DNA of 26,176 bases from an uncultured Treponema sp. (GCA_905372235.1 CAJPOF010000030.1:1-26176), one strand, 5' to 3'; shown: positions 1 through 9,336, numbered from the stretch's first letter. Numbers and translations: made by a program. Notes: generated from the sequence alone by a model not told the origin.

Positions 1-3000
1 CATTTTCTGTCCTTTTGCGAAGTTCCGCCGCTGAGCAGACAACAATGGTTCTCATTCCAAAGGAATTTTCATGGATTCTGGAAGCGCATTCTTTCATCAT
101 ATCCGGAGTAAGAGCCTTGATCTCTTTAAGTTTTTGAAAACGGTCTTCATCGCTTATGCAATAAAGCATTCTTGTAAGGTCTACCCTTCCCTTTGCGAAA
201 GGAGAAAGCGGCTGGATCTCATCTCCGTATGTTCCCGTTATAGACCTTTTGCATTCTTCTTCGGAAATCATGGTCTCGGAAGCATCTTTTATGCAGGCTT
301 TGTAAGTCTGAATTGATTTGAACGGGCTTGGGTCTCTGAAAGTCTGAAACAGAAAATGCCCCGAAAGATTTGCGCTTGCGGCATATGCCCCGTATGCGCC
401 GCCCGTGGTTCTTATGCGTTCCCAAAGCAGATTTCCCGAAAGCCAGTGCGACAAAAGAAGTTCGGCGACACTTTCCTTAGTTCCGAAAAATGCGCTGTCA
501 ATCGCCGTGGAAACAAAACCAACCTGGCTTGAAACCTGAAATATCTCATAAGGCGAAAGCTCTTTTTTTCCGGGGACAATCAGTTCTCGCATGAACGCAT
601 CATTGTCAAAGCCAGTGAATTCTACCAAAGGACGAAGCCCTGCATTTTTGGAAAACAGCGGAAGCATCGATTCAATTTTTTCCGCTGTATCTTCGTCCGC
701 TGTCAGGCTCAAAATCGAGCCTGATGAAGACAGAATATTTTTGATTCTTGAAAATTCTTTTGAAAGAAAACCGATTTTTCGCTTGGAAAGTTTTTTTACG
801 AAAAAATATTGAGAAAAACCTTTTATGATTTCATCGACCGCCCCCGAATGTGTCTTTGCGCATTGCACGCGCGTCGAGGCGTATCTGTTTCCGTGCGGAA
901 CAACCGAAGATTTCACCGCACTTTTTATTTCGCCCAAAAGATTTTTCATCCTTTTTTTATCTGTAAATTCATAGCCAGAAACACATTCGGCAAAAAGCTC
1001 AAGCCCTTCCTCCGCCTTTTCGCAAAGCAGACGCACGGAAAAGAAAATCCAATCACGTCCGCAAAAATTGTATTTTTTGTACCTATTAAAAATCGCCTTT
1101 GAATTTTCTGTCGCAGGCATTTCCTGAGAAAGGATTCTTGTTCCGATTCCGCCGGTTCTGCACCCTGCTTCAAGCGAACATTCAGCCCAGTTTTTTCCGT
1201 TCCAGCCGCAATTTGTGGAAAAATACGAAAAAATCGAAAGGAGTTTATAATCTTTGGGCTTGAGGGCATCAACCGGAAAGCCGACTTCAAGATAGGCAAG
1301 CCCGTTTGTGTTCTGGATGTTTTTGAAAAACGGGATTTCTTGATTTCCGTTTTTGATGAACGAAAGTTCCGTTCCGCATTTTGGCGAGGCTGTCTCAAGC
1401 TCGTTTATGTCAAGGTCCGGGATGCAGCGAACATCGTCTTCGTTTTCGTGGTACTGCTGGTATGCGTGAAGCGCATCGAGTTCTTTTTTGAGGTTTTCCT
1501 TGTCGATTTTGGCGGAAAGAAAAGCCGTCATTTCCTTTTCCGATTTTTCCCGTTCTTTGAAATATGAAGAAGAAGGCTCTACAGAAAGAAAGACGCATTG
1601 CCTGTTATTCAAAATGTATTTTTCAATAAGTTTCTGCACATAAGAAGAATCTTCTTCCGCGCGCAACCTGATTTTTTCGAATGTGCTTCTATATGGAAGA
1701 CCTCGATATGGCTCTTCTCCGTAATTCCAGGCGTTCAAGGTTCTGTCCAGCAACGTCAGGGAAAAAGGTCCGCCGTGCCTTTCTGTCTCCCTGTTGGAAA
1801 CTTCAGCAGACATCACAGCCGCCTCAAGGTCTTTTTTTCCGATTCCATTTTCGCATATTTTTTTCAGGGCATCCATTATGACATCGAATACTTTTTCTTC
1901 GTTCTTCTGTTTTACTCCGCTAAGTCCGAAAGAGATTGTAAAATTTTTTGTCTCGTTAGAAATTCCTGAAATCGGGGCAAGTTCGTCTCCAAGATTTGAA
2001 TCCACCAAAGCCTTGGTCAAAGGAGAGCCGTCGTTTCCGACAAGGATTTCCGCAAGGAATGCGCATTCCATATAAGATTCAAGATCTACCGTATCTCCGC
2101 AATTCCAAGTCGCAACAGAAAGTGAACCCGTAGCACCGCTGGAAGGCGCGGTCTTTTTTATTCGGCAAGGTCCATCGATTTTTTCTGAAACTTCCATGCG
2201 GGAAAATTCTTCCGGAACATGGGGATATGAAGAATAATCGCTTGCCTTTGGATATTTGTTTTCAAGGCGGGAAATAAGTTTTTCTTCAAGAAAGTCCAGT
2301 TGCTCTTCGGTCGGAATGTTTCCGCAAAGAAAAAGAAGGCATTTTTCGGGCGAATAATATTTTTGATGGAACTCCTTGAACGCCTCGTACGTAAACGTCG
2401 GAATCTCAATAGGGTCTCCGCCCGAATCAAAGGCATAATTCGAGCCGGGAAAAAGGCTTCTAATCTGGATTTCAGCGGCTACAGAATCGAATGAAGAATA
2501 GTTTCCCTTCATCTCGTTGTAGACTACCCCCTGAATCGAAAAATCGCCGTTCTCGTCCATCTCCAGCCTGTGCGCTTCCTGCAGAAACGCCTCTTTTTTT
2601 AGCAGAGGAAAAAACACAGCGTCCGCATATACATCAAGCAGATTGAAATAGTCGCTTTTCACCATAGAAGAGGCAGGATAGACTGTCTTATCCGAATATG
2701 TCATTGCGTTCAAAAATGTGTTCACGCTCTGGTTCATCATGTTTGTAAACGGCTCTTTAAGCGGAAATTTTTCAGATCCGCAGAACACGGAATGTTCCAT
2801 GATGTGGGCGGCACCTGTAGAATCCTTGACGGGAGTTCTGAAGGCAAAGGCAAAAAGATTTTCCGGGTCGTCGTTCACAAGATGAAAAACCTCAAGACCC
2901 GTAGTCCTGTGTCTTAGATATATTCCTGTTGCCTTGCAGTCAGGCACATAGTTTTCAGAAATAAGGTCGAAACCTTTGTAATTTTTTGGAAAATCGATTT

Positions 3001-3004
3001 TCAT
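1..3004 (-). CDS. M16C family zinc metallopeptidase (PreP/Cym1-like), 3' end outside window
   Basis: A single open frame runs from the ATG at 3002-3004 to the left edge; I spot-translated it at eight places along its length and met no stop. About 1001 residues are present and M16C enzymes are roughly 970-1030 long, so only a short C-terminal piece is missing. The inverted zinc motif HxxEH is H67-I-M-E70-H71, followed by the typical FCGSEKFPLKEPF stretch, an NTFLNAMTYSDKTVYPAS stretch, and the third zinc ligand E164 in VVYNEMKG. Members degrade peptides inside a closed two-half chamber; in bacteria they are presumed to clear peptide fragments. No signal peptide is visible, so it is probably cytoplasmic. 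The chosen start has no Shine-Dalgarno sequence; a -10 box lies 7 bases upstream, which suggests a leaderless mRNA. Family assignment is firm; the substrate is unknown. Confidence 0.93.
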   Translation of the reverse strand, partial: MKIDFPKNYKGFDLISENYVPDCKATGIYLRHRTTGLEVFHLVNDDPENLFAFAFRTPVKDSTGAAHIMEHSVFCGSEKFPLKEPFTNMMNQSVNTFLNAMTYSDKTVYPASSMVKSDYFNLLDVYADAVFFPLLKKEAFLQEAHRLEMDENGDFSIQGVVYNEMKGNYSSFDSVAAEIQIRSLFPGSNYAFDSGGDPIEIPTFTYEAFKEFHQKYYSPEKCLLFLCGNIPTEEQLDFLEEKLISRLENKYPKASDYSSYPHVPEEFSRMEVSEKIDGPCRIKKTAPSSGATGSLSVATWNCGDTVDLESYMECAFLAEILVGNDGSPLTKALVDSNLGDELAPISGISNETKNFTISFGLSGVKQKNEEKVFDVIMDALKKICENGIGKKDLEAAVMSAEVSNRETERHGGPFSLTLLDRTLNAWNYGEEPYRGLPYRSTFEKIRLRAEEDSSYVQKLIEKYILNNRQCVFLSVEPSSSYFKEREKSEKEMTAFLSAKIDKENLKKELDALHAYQQYHENEDDVRCIPDLDINELETASPKCGTELSFIKNGNQEIPFFKNIQNTNGLAYLEVGFPVDALKPKDYKLLSIFSYFSTNCGWNGKNWAECSLEAGCRTGGIGTRILSQEMPATENSKAIFNRYKKYNFCGRDWIFFSVRLLCEKAEEGLELFAECVSGYEFTDKKRMKNLLGEIKSAVKSSVVPHGNRYASTRVQCAKTHSGAVDEIIKGFSQYFFVKKLSKRKIGFLSKEFSRIKNILSSSGSILSLTADEDTAEKIESMLPLFSKNAGLRPLVEFTGFDNDAFMRELIVPGKKELSPYEIFQVSSQVGFVSTAIDSAFFGTKESVAELLLSHWLSGNLLWERIRTTGGAYGAYAASANLSGHFLFQTFRDPSPFKSIQTYKACIKDASETMISEEECKRSITGTYGDEIQPLSPFAKGRVDLTRMLYCISDEDRFQKLKEIKALTPDMMKECASRIHENSFGMRTIVVCSAAELRKRTEN

Positions 3005-3011
3005 AAATCCA

Positions 3012-3020
3012 ATGATAGCA
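3012..3020 (-). promoter_or_regulatory. Extended -10 promoter of the M16C peptidase gene
   Basis: On the minus strand TTGTGC is followed directly by TATCAT (3012-3017). The -10 box ends 7 bases before the ATG, so transcription would begin at or next to the A of the start codon. No good -35 box is visible; the TG of an extended -10 is present (TGC-TATCAT). Confidence 0.5.
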
Positions 3021-3072
3021 CAACAGCGACAAAAATATAAGCAAAGACAGATTTTCAAGAGAATACGGTAAA

Positions 3073-3101
3073 TTGATTTTACACATCAAATACCTTATAA
3101 T
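3073..3101 (+). promoter_or_regulatory. Sigma-70-type promoter of the 3108 gene
   Basis: TTGATT (3073-3078), a 17-base spacer, then a perfect TATAAT (3096-3101). Only 6 bases (TTTTCC) separate the -10 box from the ATG at 3108, so the transcript is predicted to be leaderless. There is no Shine-Dalgarno sequence. Confidence 0.7.
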
Positions 3102-3107
3102 TTTTCC

Positions 3108-4820
3108 ATGAGTTACGGAGACAAAAAATCCACTTTCGACGAGCTGGTCGCTGGCATCAGTGCGGACGAAAGACAACAGTTATTAAAAAATCTGAACCAT
3201 AACAACGAGCAGGAAATTCGTCTCCTTCACTCCGCGATGAACGAGGAAGGCGGATTACTTGATACAAAATACAATAACGAGCCGATGCTTTACAAACTCA
3301 TACTGTGGATTCGTTCGGTTCTTACAAAACAAAGCAAAAAAGCCATATACAACGACGACCTGATAAATATCCTCAAAAACAAGATAAACAGAAACCACCC
3401 CGGAACGCTTGATGTACACAACGATTTGTTGCAGTCGCTTTTCTACGAAAAACTCAAGGAAATAAAATCGTGCGCCGATTTTTTTAAGCCGTATATTTCC
3501 ACCGCAAACGAAAATCCCGGAAAATTCTATGTTTTTTTAAGCACTTTTGTCGCACCCGGAATTTCAGAAAAAATAGCCGCCGACGCAGATCCGTACACCA
3601 TTCCGTTCGACAAGGAAGCCACGAACGAGCTGAAATCTTCTTTGCTTAAACGAATGGAAAACGACTTGAAGACAATCGACCGCACCTCAAAGGAAAAACT
3701 TTATTCCGCAGTAAGAAGCCTTACATGGCTGAAGCAGTTTTCAGAACTTCCTTTCATACATTTTACGTCTCAGTTCACAGCCATAGTTTCCTCGAACTAC
3801 ACCTGTCCGTTCATGAACGCCCAAATCGACTATCCTGCGTTCGCTCGGGTTTTGCAGGACACAACGCCCATTCCAAAGGAAGCGCTTGAATCCTTGTTCC
3901 TTTTTACGCAACGGGAAAGCCTAAAGCACAACTCAACCAACGAGGACGTGCAGAAAGTCTTAAAAGATTTCATGACAAAAGCGATTTCAAGTTTTTCATC
4001 GATACAAATGTTTGTGGCGACAATTCCTATCTCATCGCTTGGAAAAGTCATATTCTCAGACTACGAATGGCAGCCTGCAAATTCCGGCGGCGGAGAAGAT
4101 TGGTTTATGAAATTCAAGGACGAATGGAAAAATCTGTTCGGCTCAAGATGGGTCAGCTGGCTAAGAGACAAAAAGAAAAAACAGCTTTCCAAAATCCTTG
4201 AAGAAAAGTTCAACCTAAAATCGTTCCCCGAACTCAGGGAAAAACCGTGGAAAAGTCTTTGGGGCGGGCTTCAGTTCAAGTGCGAAATGACGGCAGGGCT
4301 TTTGGGCTGGTTTACGGAAACAAAAGCGGAATCCGTAATGGACTGCCTTAACACCGTAATCCTCGAAGGAATATTCATAAAAAAAGAAAACAGGACTTCG
4401 CTTGCGGAAGCCATAAACGACATGGTCGACATCATACAGCAGGTGACGATTTTCCTTGATTCCATCGAAATCGACGGCTCAGTGGGAAGCGTTTTCAAAA
4501 AATACGAGACGGAACACACGCACACCATAAAAGCGCAGCAGCTTGTAACATCGATGCTCATAAACGCAGAGACAAAAATCCGGACGTGCGGAAAGATTTT
4601 CTGCGATGCCGCAAAAGAAATCGAAAAAATCTTCCACGGCATTTTGGACGAAACCCGCACGGACAAAGAATATGCATCTCTTCAAAACCTGATGACCATA
4701 AGAAACAGCGAAAACAAGGCGTTCAGAGAATCCATGGCAGTAACGCTTGAAACACTTACCGTAATGCACGAAGTCCTTGTGGAAATCGAACCGCTTGATT
4801 TACCGAGCGATCAGAAATGA
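3108..4820 (+). CDS. Conserved spirochaete protein of unknown function (570 aa)
   Basis: I do not recognise a characterised function. The 570-residue protein is soluble, with no signal peptide or membrane segment, and appears largely alpha-helical with many charged residues. A basic patch RDKKKKQLSKIL lies around residue 355, with a preceding GGGEDWFMKFKDEWKNLFGS segment. The overall look recalls a family annotated only as a domain of unknown function in spirochaetes (possibly DUF5312; from memory, not checked). The start is fixed by the promoter 6 bases upstream. Its TGA overlaps the ATG of the next gene (ATGA at 4817-4820), so the two proteins are translationally coupled and may work together. 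Base composition and codon use look like those of the neighbours. Confidence 0.85.
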   Translation: MSYGDKKSTFDELVAGISADERQQLLKNLNHNNEQEIRLLHSAMNEEGGLLDTKYNNEPMLYKLILWIRSVLTKQSKKAIYNDDLINILKNKINRNHPGTLDVHNDLLQSLFYEKLKEIKSCADFFKPYISTANENPGKFYVFLSTFVAPGISEKIAADADPYTIPFDKEATNELKSSLLKRMENDLKTIDRTSKEKLYSAVRSLTWLKQFSELPFIHFTSQFTAIVSSNYTCPFMNAQIDYPAFARVLQDTTPIPKEALESLFLFTQRESLKHNSTNEDVQKVLKDFMTKAISSFSSIQMFVATIPISSLGKVIFSDYEWQPANSGGGEDWFMKFKDEWKNLFGSRWVSWLRDKKKKQLSKILEEKFNLKSFPELREKPWKSLWGGLQFKCEMTAGLLGWFTETKAESVMDCLNTVILEGIFIKKENRTSLAEAINDMVDIIQQVTIFLDSIEIDGSVGSVFKKYETEHTHTIKAQQLVTSMLINAETKIRTCGKIFCDAAKEIEKIFHGILDETRTDKEYASLQNLMTIRNSENKAFRESMAVTLETLTVMHEVLVEIEPLDLPSDQK

Positions 4821-5641
4821 CGCGCCTTAAACTTGAAGAAAAATCCGCGGATTTTATCACGCTTCCGTTCTATAAAAATGGAGTTCCGCTCCTTGAAAAC
4901 GCCCCCTTATGGGGAATGACGCTGCTTAGCGCAGGCTCGATGCGGTTCAGATGGGCTGAAGAAAATCCAAAAAGGAAAAAGACCCTTGCAAAAATCGGGA
5001 GAGAATCCTCTCGTGTCCATCCTCCCAAAATATGCGAGGTTCAGCTTGACCACACAAAAACAGTCGTTTGCGCCGATTTTTCAGGCGACACGGACCATAT
5101 GATTGCCGACGGAATCGTAACAAAAGAAAAATGCCTTATGCCGACGGTAACGGTAGCCGACTGCCTTGCAATTTATTTTTTCGACTCCGTAACCGAATCG
5201 TTCGCAATCGTCCATTCAGGCTGGAAAGGAACCGGAATCGCAATCAACGCAATAAAAAAGATGGAAGAAAATTTCGGCTCACAGCCCAAGGACATATCGG
5301 TCGCCATAAGCGCACACATTCGCTCGTGCTGTTACACGGTCGAAAAAGAACGCGCCGTCTTTTTCAAGAACAATTTTGGAGACGATTGCGTCCACGAACT
5401 TCCGGAAACTTCAGAGGCCTACAAAAATCATAAAAAAAGATGGAATAATTCCGGCGGAAAACTCTACGCATTGAGCCTTGAAAAAGCGAACTTAAATCTC
5501 TTGATACAAAGCGGAATATCGGACGAAAACATCGTTATCCTTGACGAATGCACCTCATGCAACACGAAATTCGGCTCGAACAGGCGGGAAACTTTGCTCG
5601 GGAAAAATTTCACTGTGCAAGCGGCGTTCGTAAGGTGGTAG
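4817..5641 (+). CDS. pgeF: PgeF/YlmD family (DUF152, laccase-domain) protein
   Basis: A 274-residue member of the family once called multicopper polyphenol oxidase. The metal ligands of the family are visible: H79 in QLDHTKTVV, C116 in TVADCLAIYFFD and H133 in IVHSGWKGTG. The C-terminal ECTSCNTKFGSNRRE matches the usual CTxC...SYRRD block. In other bacteria members act as purine nucleoside phosphorylase/adenosine deaminase, or (E. coli PgeF) prevent misincorporation of L-serine into peptidoglycan; which applies here cannot be read from the sequence. Length is slightly above the usual 240-260 because of a longer N-terminus. The ATG overlaps the stop of the upstream gene. Its stop is one base from the stop of the convergent fliG-like gene. 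Confidence 0.88.
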   Translation: MTRLKLEEKSADFITLPFYKNGVPLLENAPLWGMTLLSAGSMRFRWAEENPKRKKTLAKIGRESSRVHPPKICEVQLDHTKTVVCADFSGDTDHMIADGIVTKEKCLMPTVTVADCLAIYFFDSVTESFAIVHSGWKGTGIAINAIKKMEENFGSQPKDISVAISAHIRSCCYTVEKERAVFFKNNFGDDCVHELPETSEAYKNHKKRWNNSGGKLYALSLEKANLNLLIQSGISDENIVILDECTSCNTKFGSNRRETLLGKNFTVQAAFVRW

Positions 5642-5642
5642 G

Positions 5643-6788
5643 CTAGATATAATCCTTGTCGTTCCGCCCTTTTATCACAAGATGCCCTGCGTCGAACGAA
5701 GACCTCAGCGATGTCAAAAAATGTGCGGTAGCCTTGTCGCATTCAATGCGCGATATGGGTTTATTCACGCTTTCCTCGTCAAGGACTTTGGTTTTTCGTC
5801 CCAACGAAACGCAGCCCAAAATCTTTTTGCGATACTCAGGATTTTTTCCGGCAATCAAAAATACAATGTCCATGTCGGAAAGCGGCTTTAGGTAATCCTG
5901 AATGAACCTGTCGTCGGCGTTCAAAACATCGTCCATCGTAAAAAGCCTTTCTTTCAAGTCAAGGGCAAGTTCGGGGTCGTCCGCCGAAAGCGAATCTATT
6001 ATGGAACGTTCCGAACCCGGAGCCATGTTTTTCAGAATCTGAGCCAAAGCGTTTCTTCCGTCAAGACGGGAACTTTTTTCCGTAAGGATTGCGTTTGATT
6101 TTTCACGCATGGCGTTACTCACTCGATGCAAAAAATCCGGGTTCACCGAACCAAGGTTTGCAAGATGACGGACGACATCTTTTTTCGCCTCGCTTTTCAT
6201 TCCGTTTATCACTGCGGCAGCCTTTTTGGGTTCTACATACGAAAGCACCAAAGCCTGAATGCCTGCGCTTTCGTCGTCAAGAAGAAGACCTATTTTTTCC
6301 GCATCGCATGATTTTAGATATTCAAAAGGTTCGGAAGTAGGAGCGGCGGTTGCCTTCAAAACCATCTCTTCGGCTTTTTCAGGTCCGTACGCCTTTGAAA
6401 GAATCGTGAACGCAGTCTGCTTTCCGCCGTTTTCAAAAGTGCGGTTTGCAAGACCTTCAAATTCGGCAAGAATAACTTCTCTTTCGTCCGTACCAACGCT
6501 ACGAATCGTCGCAAGTTCAGGAACAATTTTTTCGACCTGTTCCTCGCTAAGATGCCGCAATATTTCGGACGAACGCTCCGTTCCGATTATCAAAAGAAAT
6601 TTTGCGACCCGCCTGTATACGGATTCCCCGGATTTTTTTTCCGCTCCGGGAACTTTATAAAGAATGTTTCCGGCGTTTTCGTTCTGCTTCAAAGATTGAA
6701 AAACTCCATCCGCTTTGGTGTCAGTTTTTTTTTCGGCATATGAACTGGATTTTCCGTATGCCATAGCCCGCTTGTCGTTCAGATTCAT
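5643..6788 (-). CDS. fliG: Flagellar motor switch protein FliG, FliG1-like divergent paralogue
   Basis: A 381-residue protein starting MNLNDKRAMAYG. Residues 55-150 match the FliG N-domain pattern (YRRVAKFLLIIGTERSSEILRHLSEE), 155-240 a degenerate middle domain, and 245-375 the C-domain with LFTMDDVLNADDRFIQDYL, corresponding to the conserved acidic segment of the torque-generating face. An approximately 50-residue polar N-terminal extension is extra compared with standard FliG (about 335-345 aa). Spirochaetes are known to carry two FliG proteins; the divergence and the location outside any flagellar cluster point to FliG1. An alternative upstream in-frame start (6887) would overlap the divergent nudC and is not supported; the chosen ATG has TATGAT 6 bases upstream and no Shine-Dalgarno sequence. 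Confidence 0.82.
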   Translation of the reverse strand: MNLNDKRAMAYGKSSSYAEKKTDTKADGVFQSLKQNENAGNILYKVPGAEKKSGESVYRRVAKFLLIIGTERSSEILRHLSEEQVEKIVPELATIRSVGTDEREVILAEFEGLANRTFENGGKQTAFTILSKAYGPEKAEEMVLKATAAPTSEPFEYLKSCDAEKIGLLLDDESAGIQALVLSYVEPKKAAAVINGMKSEAKKDVVRHLANLGSVNPDFLHRVSNAMREKSNAILTEKSSRLDGRNALAQILKNMAPGSERSIIDSLSADDPELALDLKERLFTMDDVLNADDRFIQDYLKPLSDMDIVFLIAGKNPEYRKKILGCVSLGRKTKVLDEESVNKPISRIECDKATAHFLTSLRSSFDAGHLVIKGRNDKDYI

Positions 6789-6794
6789 GAAAAA

Positions 6795-6803
6795 ATCATA
6801 GCA
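6795..6803 (-). promoter_or_regulatory. Extended -10 promoter of the fliG-like gene
   Basis: Minus strand TTGTGC followed by TATGAT (6795-6800), 6 bases from the ATG at 6788. No convincing -35 box. Same TTGTGC-TATNNT arrangement as at 3012 and 17633. Confidence 0.55.
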
Positions 6804-6836
6804 CAAATGCCGGGATTTTTCATCGTACTTTTCCGA

Positions 6837-6866
6837 TTGAGCAATTTCACAAAAGAGATTTATAAT
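6837..6866 (+). promoter_or_regulatory. Promoter of nudC
   Basis: TTGAGC (6837-6842), an 18-base spacer, then TATAAT (6861-6866). The -10 box ends 7 bases before the ATG at 6874, again predicting a leaderless mRNA. It is divergent from the fliG-like promoter. Confidence 0.65.
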
Positions 6867-6873
6867 TGTCCGC

Positions 6874-7695
6874 ATGGCGTTCATCAAACTTCCAAACGAA
6901 AAATTAGATATTTCAGAGGCAAAATATTTTCTCCTACTTATCGGAAAAGAGATTCTCCTTCACAAAGACCTTTCCCTTCCCACCCAAAAAGAATTTTCCC
7001 AGACGCTAAAAATCGTGAAAGCAAAAAACGCATTCTACGAAGACCAGTTTCATTACGCCGCGCTCATGCTTGAAGAAAGCGACATTCCGCTCCTCCCGTT
7101 CCAGTCGGTTTCCGTTCCGATTAGAGCCACGTTCGCCTCAAGAACACAAGAAGAAATTTTTATTTTTTCAAGGGCAAGGACAATCCTAAAATGGCGCTCT
7201 TCCATGAAATTCTGCCAGGAATGCGGAAAACGGCTTTCAGACAGCAAGACGCTTTCCGCCATGGAATGCCGTTCTTGCAAAACGATATATTTTCCACGCA
7301 CAGATCCATGCGTAATCGTCCTTGTAAAAGACGGAGAAAAAATGCTCCTTGTCCGCCATGCAAAACGGAATCCCGAAGATTTTCTATGCGTTTCAGGATT
7401 CATCGAAGCAGGAGAAACACCCGAACAGGCGGCGGCGCGTGAAGTCCTTGAAGAAACAGGCATAACCGTAAAAAATCCCGTCTACAAAGGAAGCCAAAGC
7501 TGGCCGTTCCCAAACCAACTGATGATGGCGTTCACCGCAGAATACGAGTCGGGAAAAGTTTCCGTCCAACAAGAAGAAATTCTCGAGGCAAAATGGTTTT
7601 CAAAAGACAAAATCCCAAACAGTTTAAAACCCGGCTCTGTGGCATGGCGCCTGATAAACGACAAATTTCAGACGGAAAACTATAAAACACGATAA
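6874..7695 (+). CDS. nudC: NAD(H) pyrophosphatase / Nudix hydrolase, NudC type
   Basis: A 273-residue protein with the NudC domain order: a variable N-terminal domain (1-110), a zinc ribbon with C114, C117, C132 and C135, and a Nudix domain. The Nudix box is complete, from G175 to I197 (GFIEAGETPEQAAAREVLEE). The downstream NudC signature SQPWPFPxSLM appears as SQSWPFPNQLM at 207-217, with the first proline replaced by serine. The enzyme is expected to hydrolyse NAD(H) to NMN(H) and AMP and possibly to remove NAD caps from RNA; the latter is attractive beside rny, but that is inference. There is no Shine-Dalgarno sequence; the start is supported by the promoter 7 bases upstream. Confidence 0.9.
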   Translation: MAFIKLPNEKLDISEAKYFLLLIGKEILLHKDLSLPTQKEFSQTLKIVKAKNAFYEDQFHYAALMLEESDIPLLPFQSVSVPIRATFASRTQEEIFIFSRARTILKWRSSMKFCQECGKRLSDSKTLSAMECRSCKTIYFPRTDPCVIVLVKDGEKMLLVRHAKRNPEDFLCVSGFIEAGETPEQAAAREVLEETGITVKNPVYKGSQSWPFPNQLMMAFTAEYESGKVSVQQEEILEAKWFSKDKIPNSLKPGSVAWRLINDKFQTENYKTR

Positions 7696-7715
7696 TTTAC
7701 AAAACGTTATTCCAT

Positions 7716-7744
7716 TTGACAATAGTATTTTATTATTCTATTAT
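7716..7744 (+). promoter_or_regulatory. Strong promoter of rny
   Basis: A perfect TTGACA (7716-7721), a 17-base spacer and TATTAT (7739-7744). A second -10 candidate, TATAAT at 7761-7766, lies 16 bases downstream. Unlike most first genes in this window, rny has a real leader with AAGGAG (7773-7778) 8 bases before its ATG. Confidence 0.75.
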
Positions 7745-7786
7745 AGCGACTGAACTATTCTATAATTTTGCAAAGGAGATGAGAGA

Positions 7787-9319
7787 ATGAAGAACATAGT
7801 TTTGTTCATCGCTCTTCCGGTTGCGGGAATCGTTCTTGGATGGATTATTCGCTGGCTGTATGCCAGATTTCAACTATCTGCATCAGAACAAAAAGCAGAA
7901 CGTGTAAAACAGGAAGCTATAAGAGAAGCTGAAGCTCAGAAAAAAGAAATTTTGCTAAACGGCAAAGACGAACTCATTCGCGAACGAAACCAGCAGGAGC
8001 GGGAGAACAGGGAAAGACGCGCCGAAGTGCAGCGTTATGAAGCCAGGGTAAACAAGAAGGAAGAACTTGTAGACCAAAAAGCCGCCGAATGTGAGAAAAA
8101 GGAACGGGAATTCAACGAAAGAGCTGCAATCATGAAAAAGAAAGAAGCGGCTCTTGCAGTTCAGGAAGAAGAATACCGTAAAGAACTGGAACGCATATCA
8201 GGTCTTTCAAAGCAAGAGGCAAAGGATCTTATAATCAAGAACCTTGAAAACGATGCCAAGCATGATGCCCAGGCACTTCTGAACAAGATTGAACAGGATG
8301 CCCAGCTTGCCGCCGAAAAAAAAGCAAGGGACATTTTGGTAACGACGATTCAGCGTCTTGCTCCCGAAACCACAAGCGACATCACTGTAACGACCGTTTC
8401 ACTTCCAAGCGACGAGATGAAAGGAAGAATCATCGGACGAGAAGGACGGAACATCAGGGCGCTTGAAACACTTACCGGCGTAGACATAATCATAGACGAT
8501 ACGCCGGAAGCTGTCGTCATATCGTGCTTTGATCCTGTCAGAAAAGAAATCGCTAAAGAATCGCTTGAGCGTCTTATTTCCGACGGACGAATCCATCCTG
8601 CAAGAATCGAAGAAATCGTGCAGAAAGTTACACGGGAAGTCCAAAACAAGATTTACGAGGAAGGAGAAAAGGCTCTTTTCGACGTGGGAATACACAATAT
8701 GCCTACGGACGGAATAAGGGCGTTGGGTCGCCTGTATTTCAGGACAAGTTACGGACAGAACGTGCTTTACCACTCAAAGGAAGTTGCAATGGTGGCTTCC
8801 ATGATAGCGGCGGAAGTCGGCGCAGACAGAGAACTTGCAAAAAGGTCCGCTCTCCTTCACGATATCGGAAAGGGTGCGGAAAACGACAGCGACCAAAACC
8901 ATGCTGAAGTAGGTGCTGAAATCGCAAGGAAGATGGGGGAAGATTCCAAGGTTGTAAATGCCATCGCCGCCCACCACAACGACGTAGAGCCTACAACACT
9001 TGAAGCGGTAATTGTGCAGATTGCGGATGCCATCTCCGCTGCTCGTCCGGGTGCAAGACGCGAAACGGTTGACAACTATGTAAAACGTCTTGAAAATCTT
9101 GAGGCAATCGCCGAAAACTTCAACGGGGTTGAAAAGGCGTATGCAATCCAAGCCGGTCGAGAACTCCGCATACTTGTCAACAACGAAAAGATTGCGGACG
9201 GCGAAGTCAAACAGCTTGCACAAAACATAGCAAAACAGATAGAAAACGATCTAAAATACCCCGGTCGTATACGGCTTACTATGATAAGGGAAACAAGAAT
9301 CGTAGAATACGCCCGCTAG
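7787..9319 (+). CDS. rny: Ribonuclease Y
   Basis: A 510-residue protein of typical RNase Y length. It has an N-terminal membrane helix (about 4-24), a long charged coiled coil (about 30-190), a KH RNA-binding domain with GRIIGREGRN at 213-222, and an HD domain with H358-D359 in LLHDIGKGAE followed by AAHHNDVEP. It is a membrane-anchored endoribonuclease that starts mRNA turnover. The start has a textbook AAGGAG at 8 bases. Transcription probably ends at the large hairpin 18 bases beyond the stop. Confidence 0.97.
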   Translation: MKNIVLFIALPVAGIVLGWIIRWLYARFQLSASEQKAERVKQEAIREAEAQKKEILLNGKDELIRERNQQERENRERRAEVQRYEARVNKKEELVDQKAAECEKKEREFNERAAIMKKKEAALAVQEEEYRKELERISGLSKQEAKDLIIKNLENDAKHDAQALLNKIEQDAQLAAEKKARDILVTTIQRLAPETTSDITVTTVSLPSDEMKGRIIGREGRNIRALETLTGVDIIIDDTPEAVVISCFDPVRKEIAKESLERLISDGRIHPARIEEIVQKVTREVQNKIYEEGEKALFDVGIHNMPTDGIRALGRLYFRTSYGQNVLYHSKEVAMVASMIAAEVGADRELAKRSALLHDIGKGAENDSDQNHAEVGAEIARKMGEDSKVVNAIAAHHNDVEPTTLEAVIVQIADAISAARPGARRETVDNYVKRLENLEAIAENFNGVEKAYAIQAGRELRILVNNEKIADGEVKQLAQNIAKQIENDLKYPGRIRLTMIRETRIVEYAR

Positions 9320-9336
9320 ATTCGAGCGTAACCTCG

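Noticed and set aside
809..1969. Several plus- and minus-strand frames of 60-150 residues
   Set aside because: They overlap the M16C peptidase frame, which I confirmed by translation at several points to be open and family-like.
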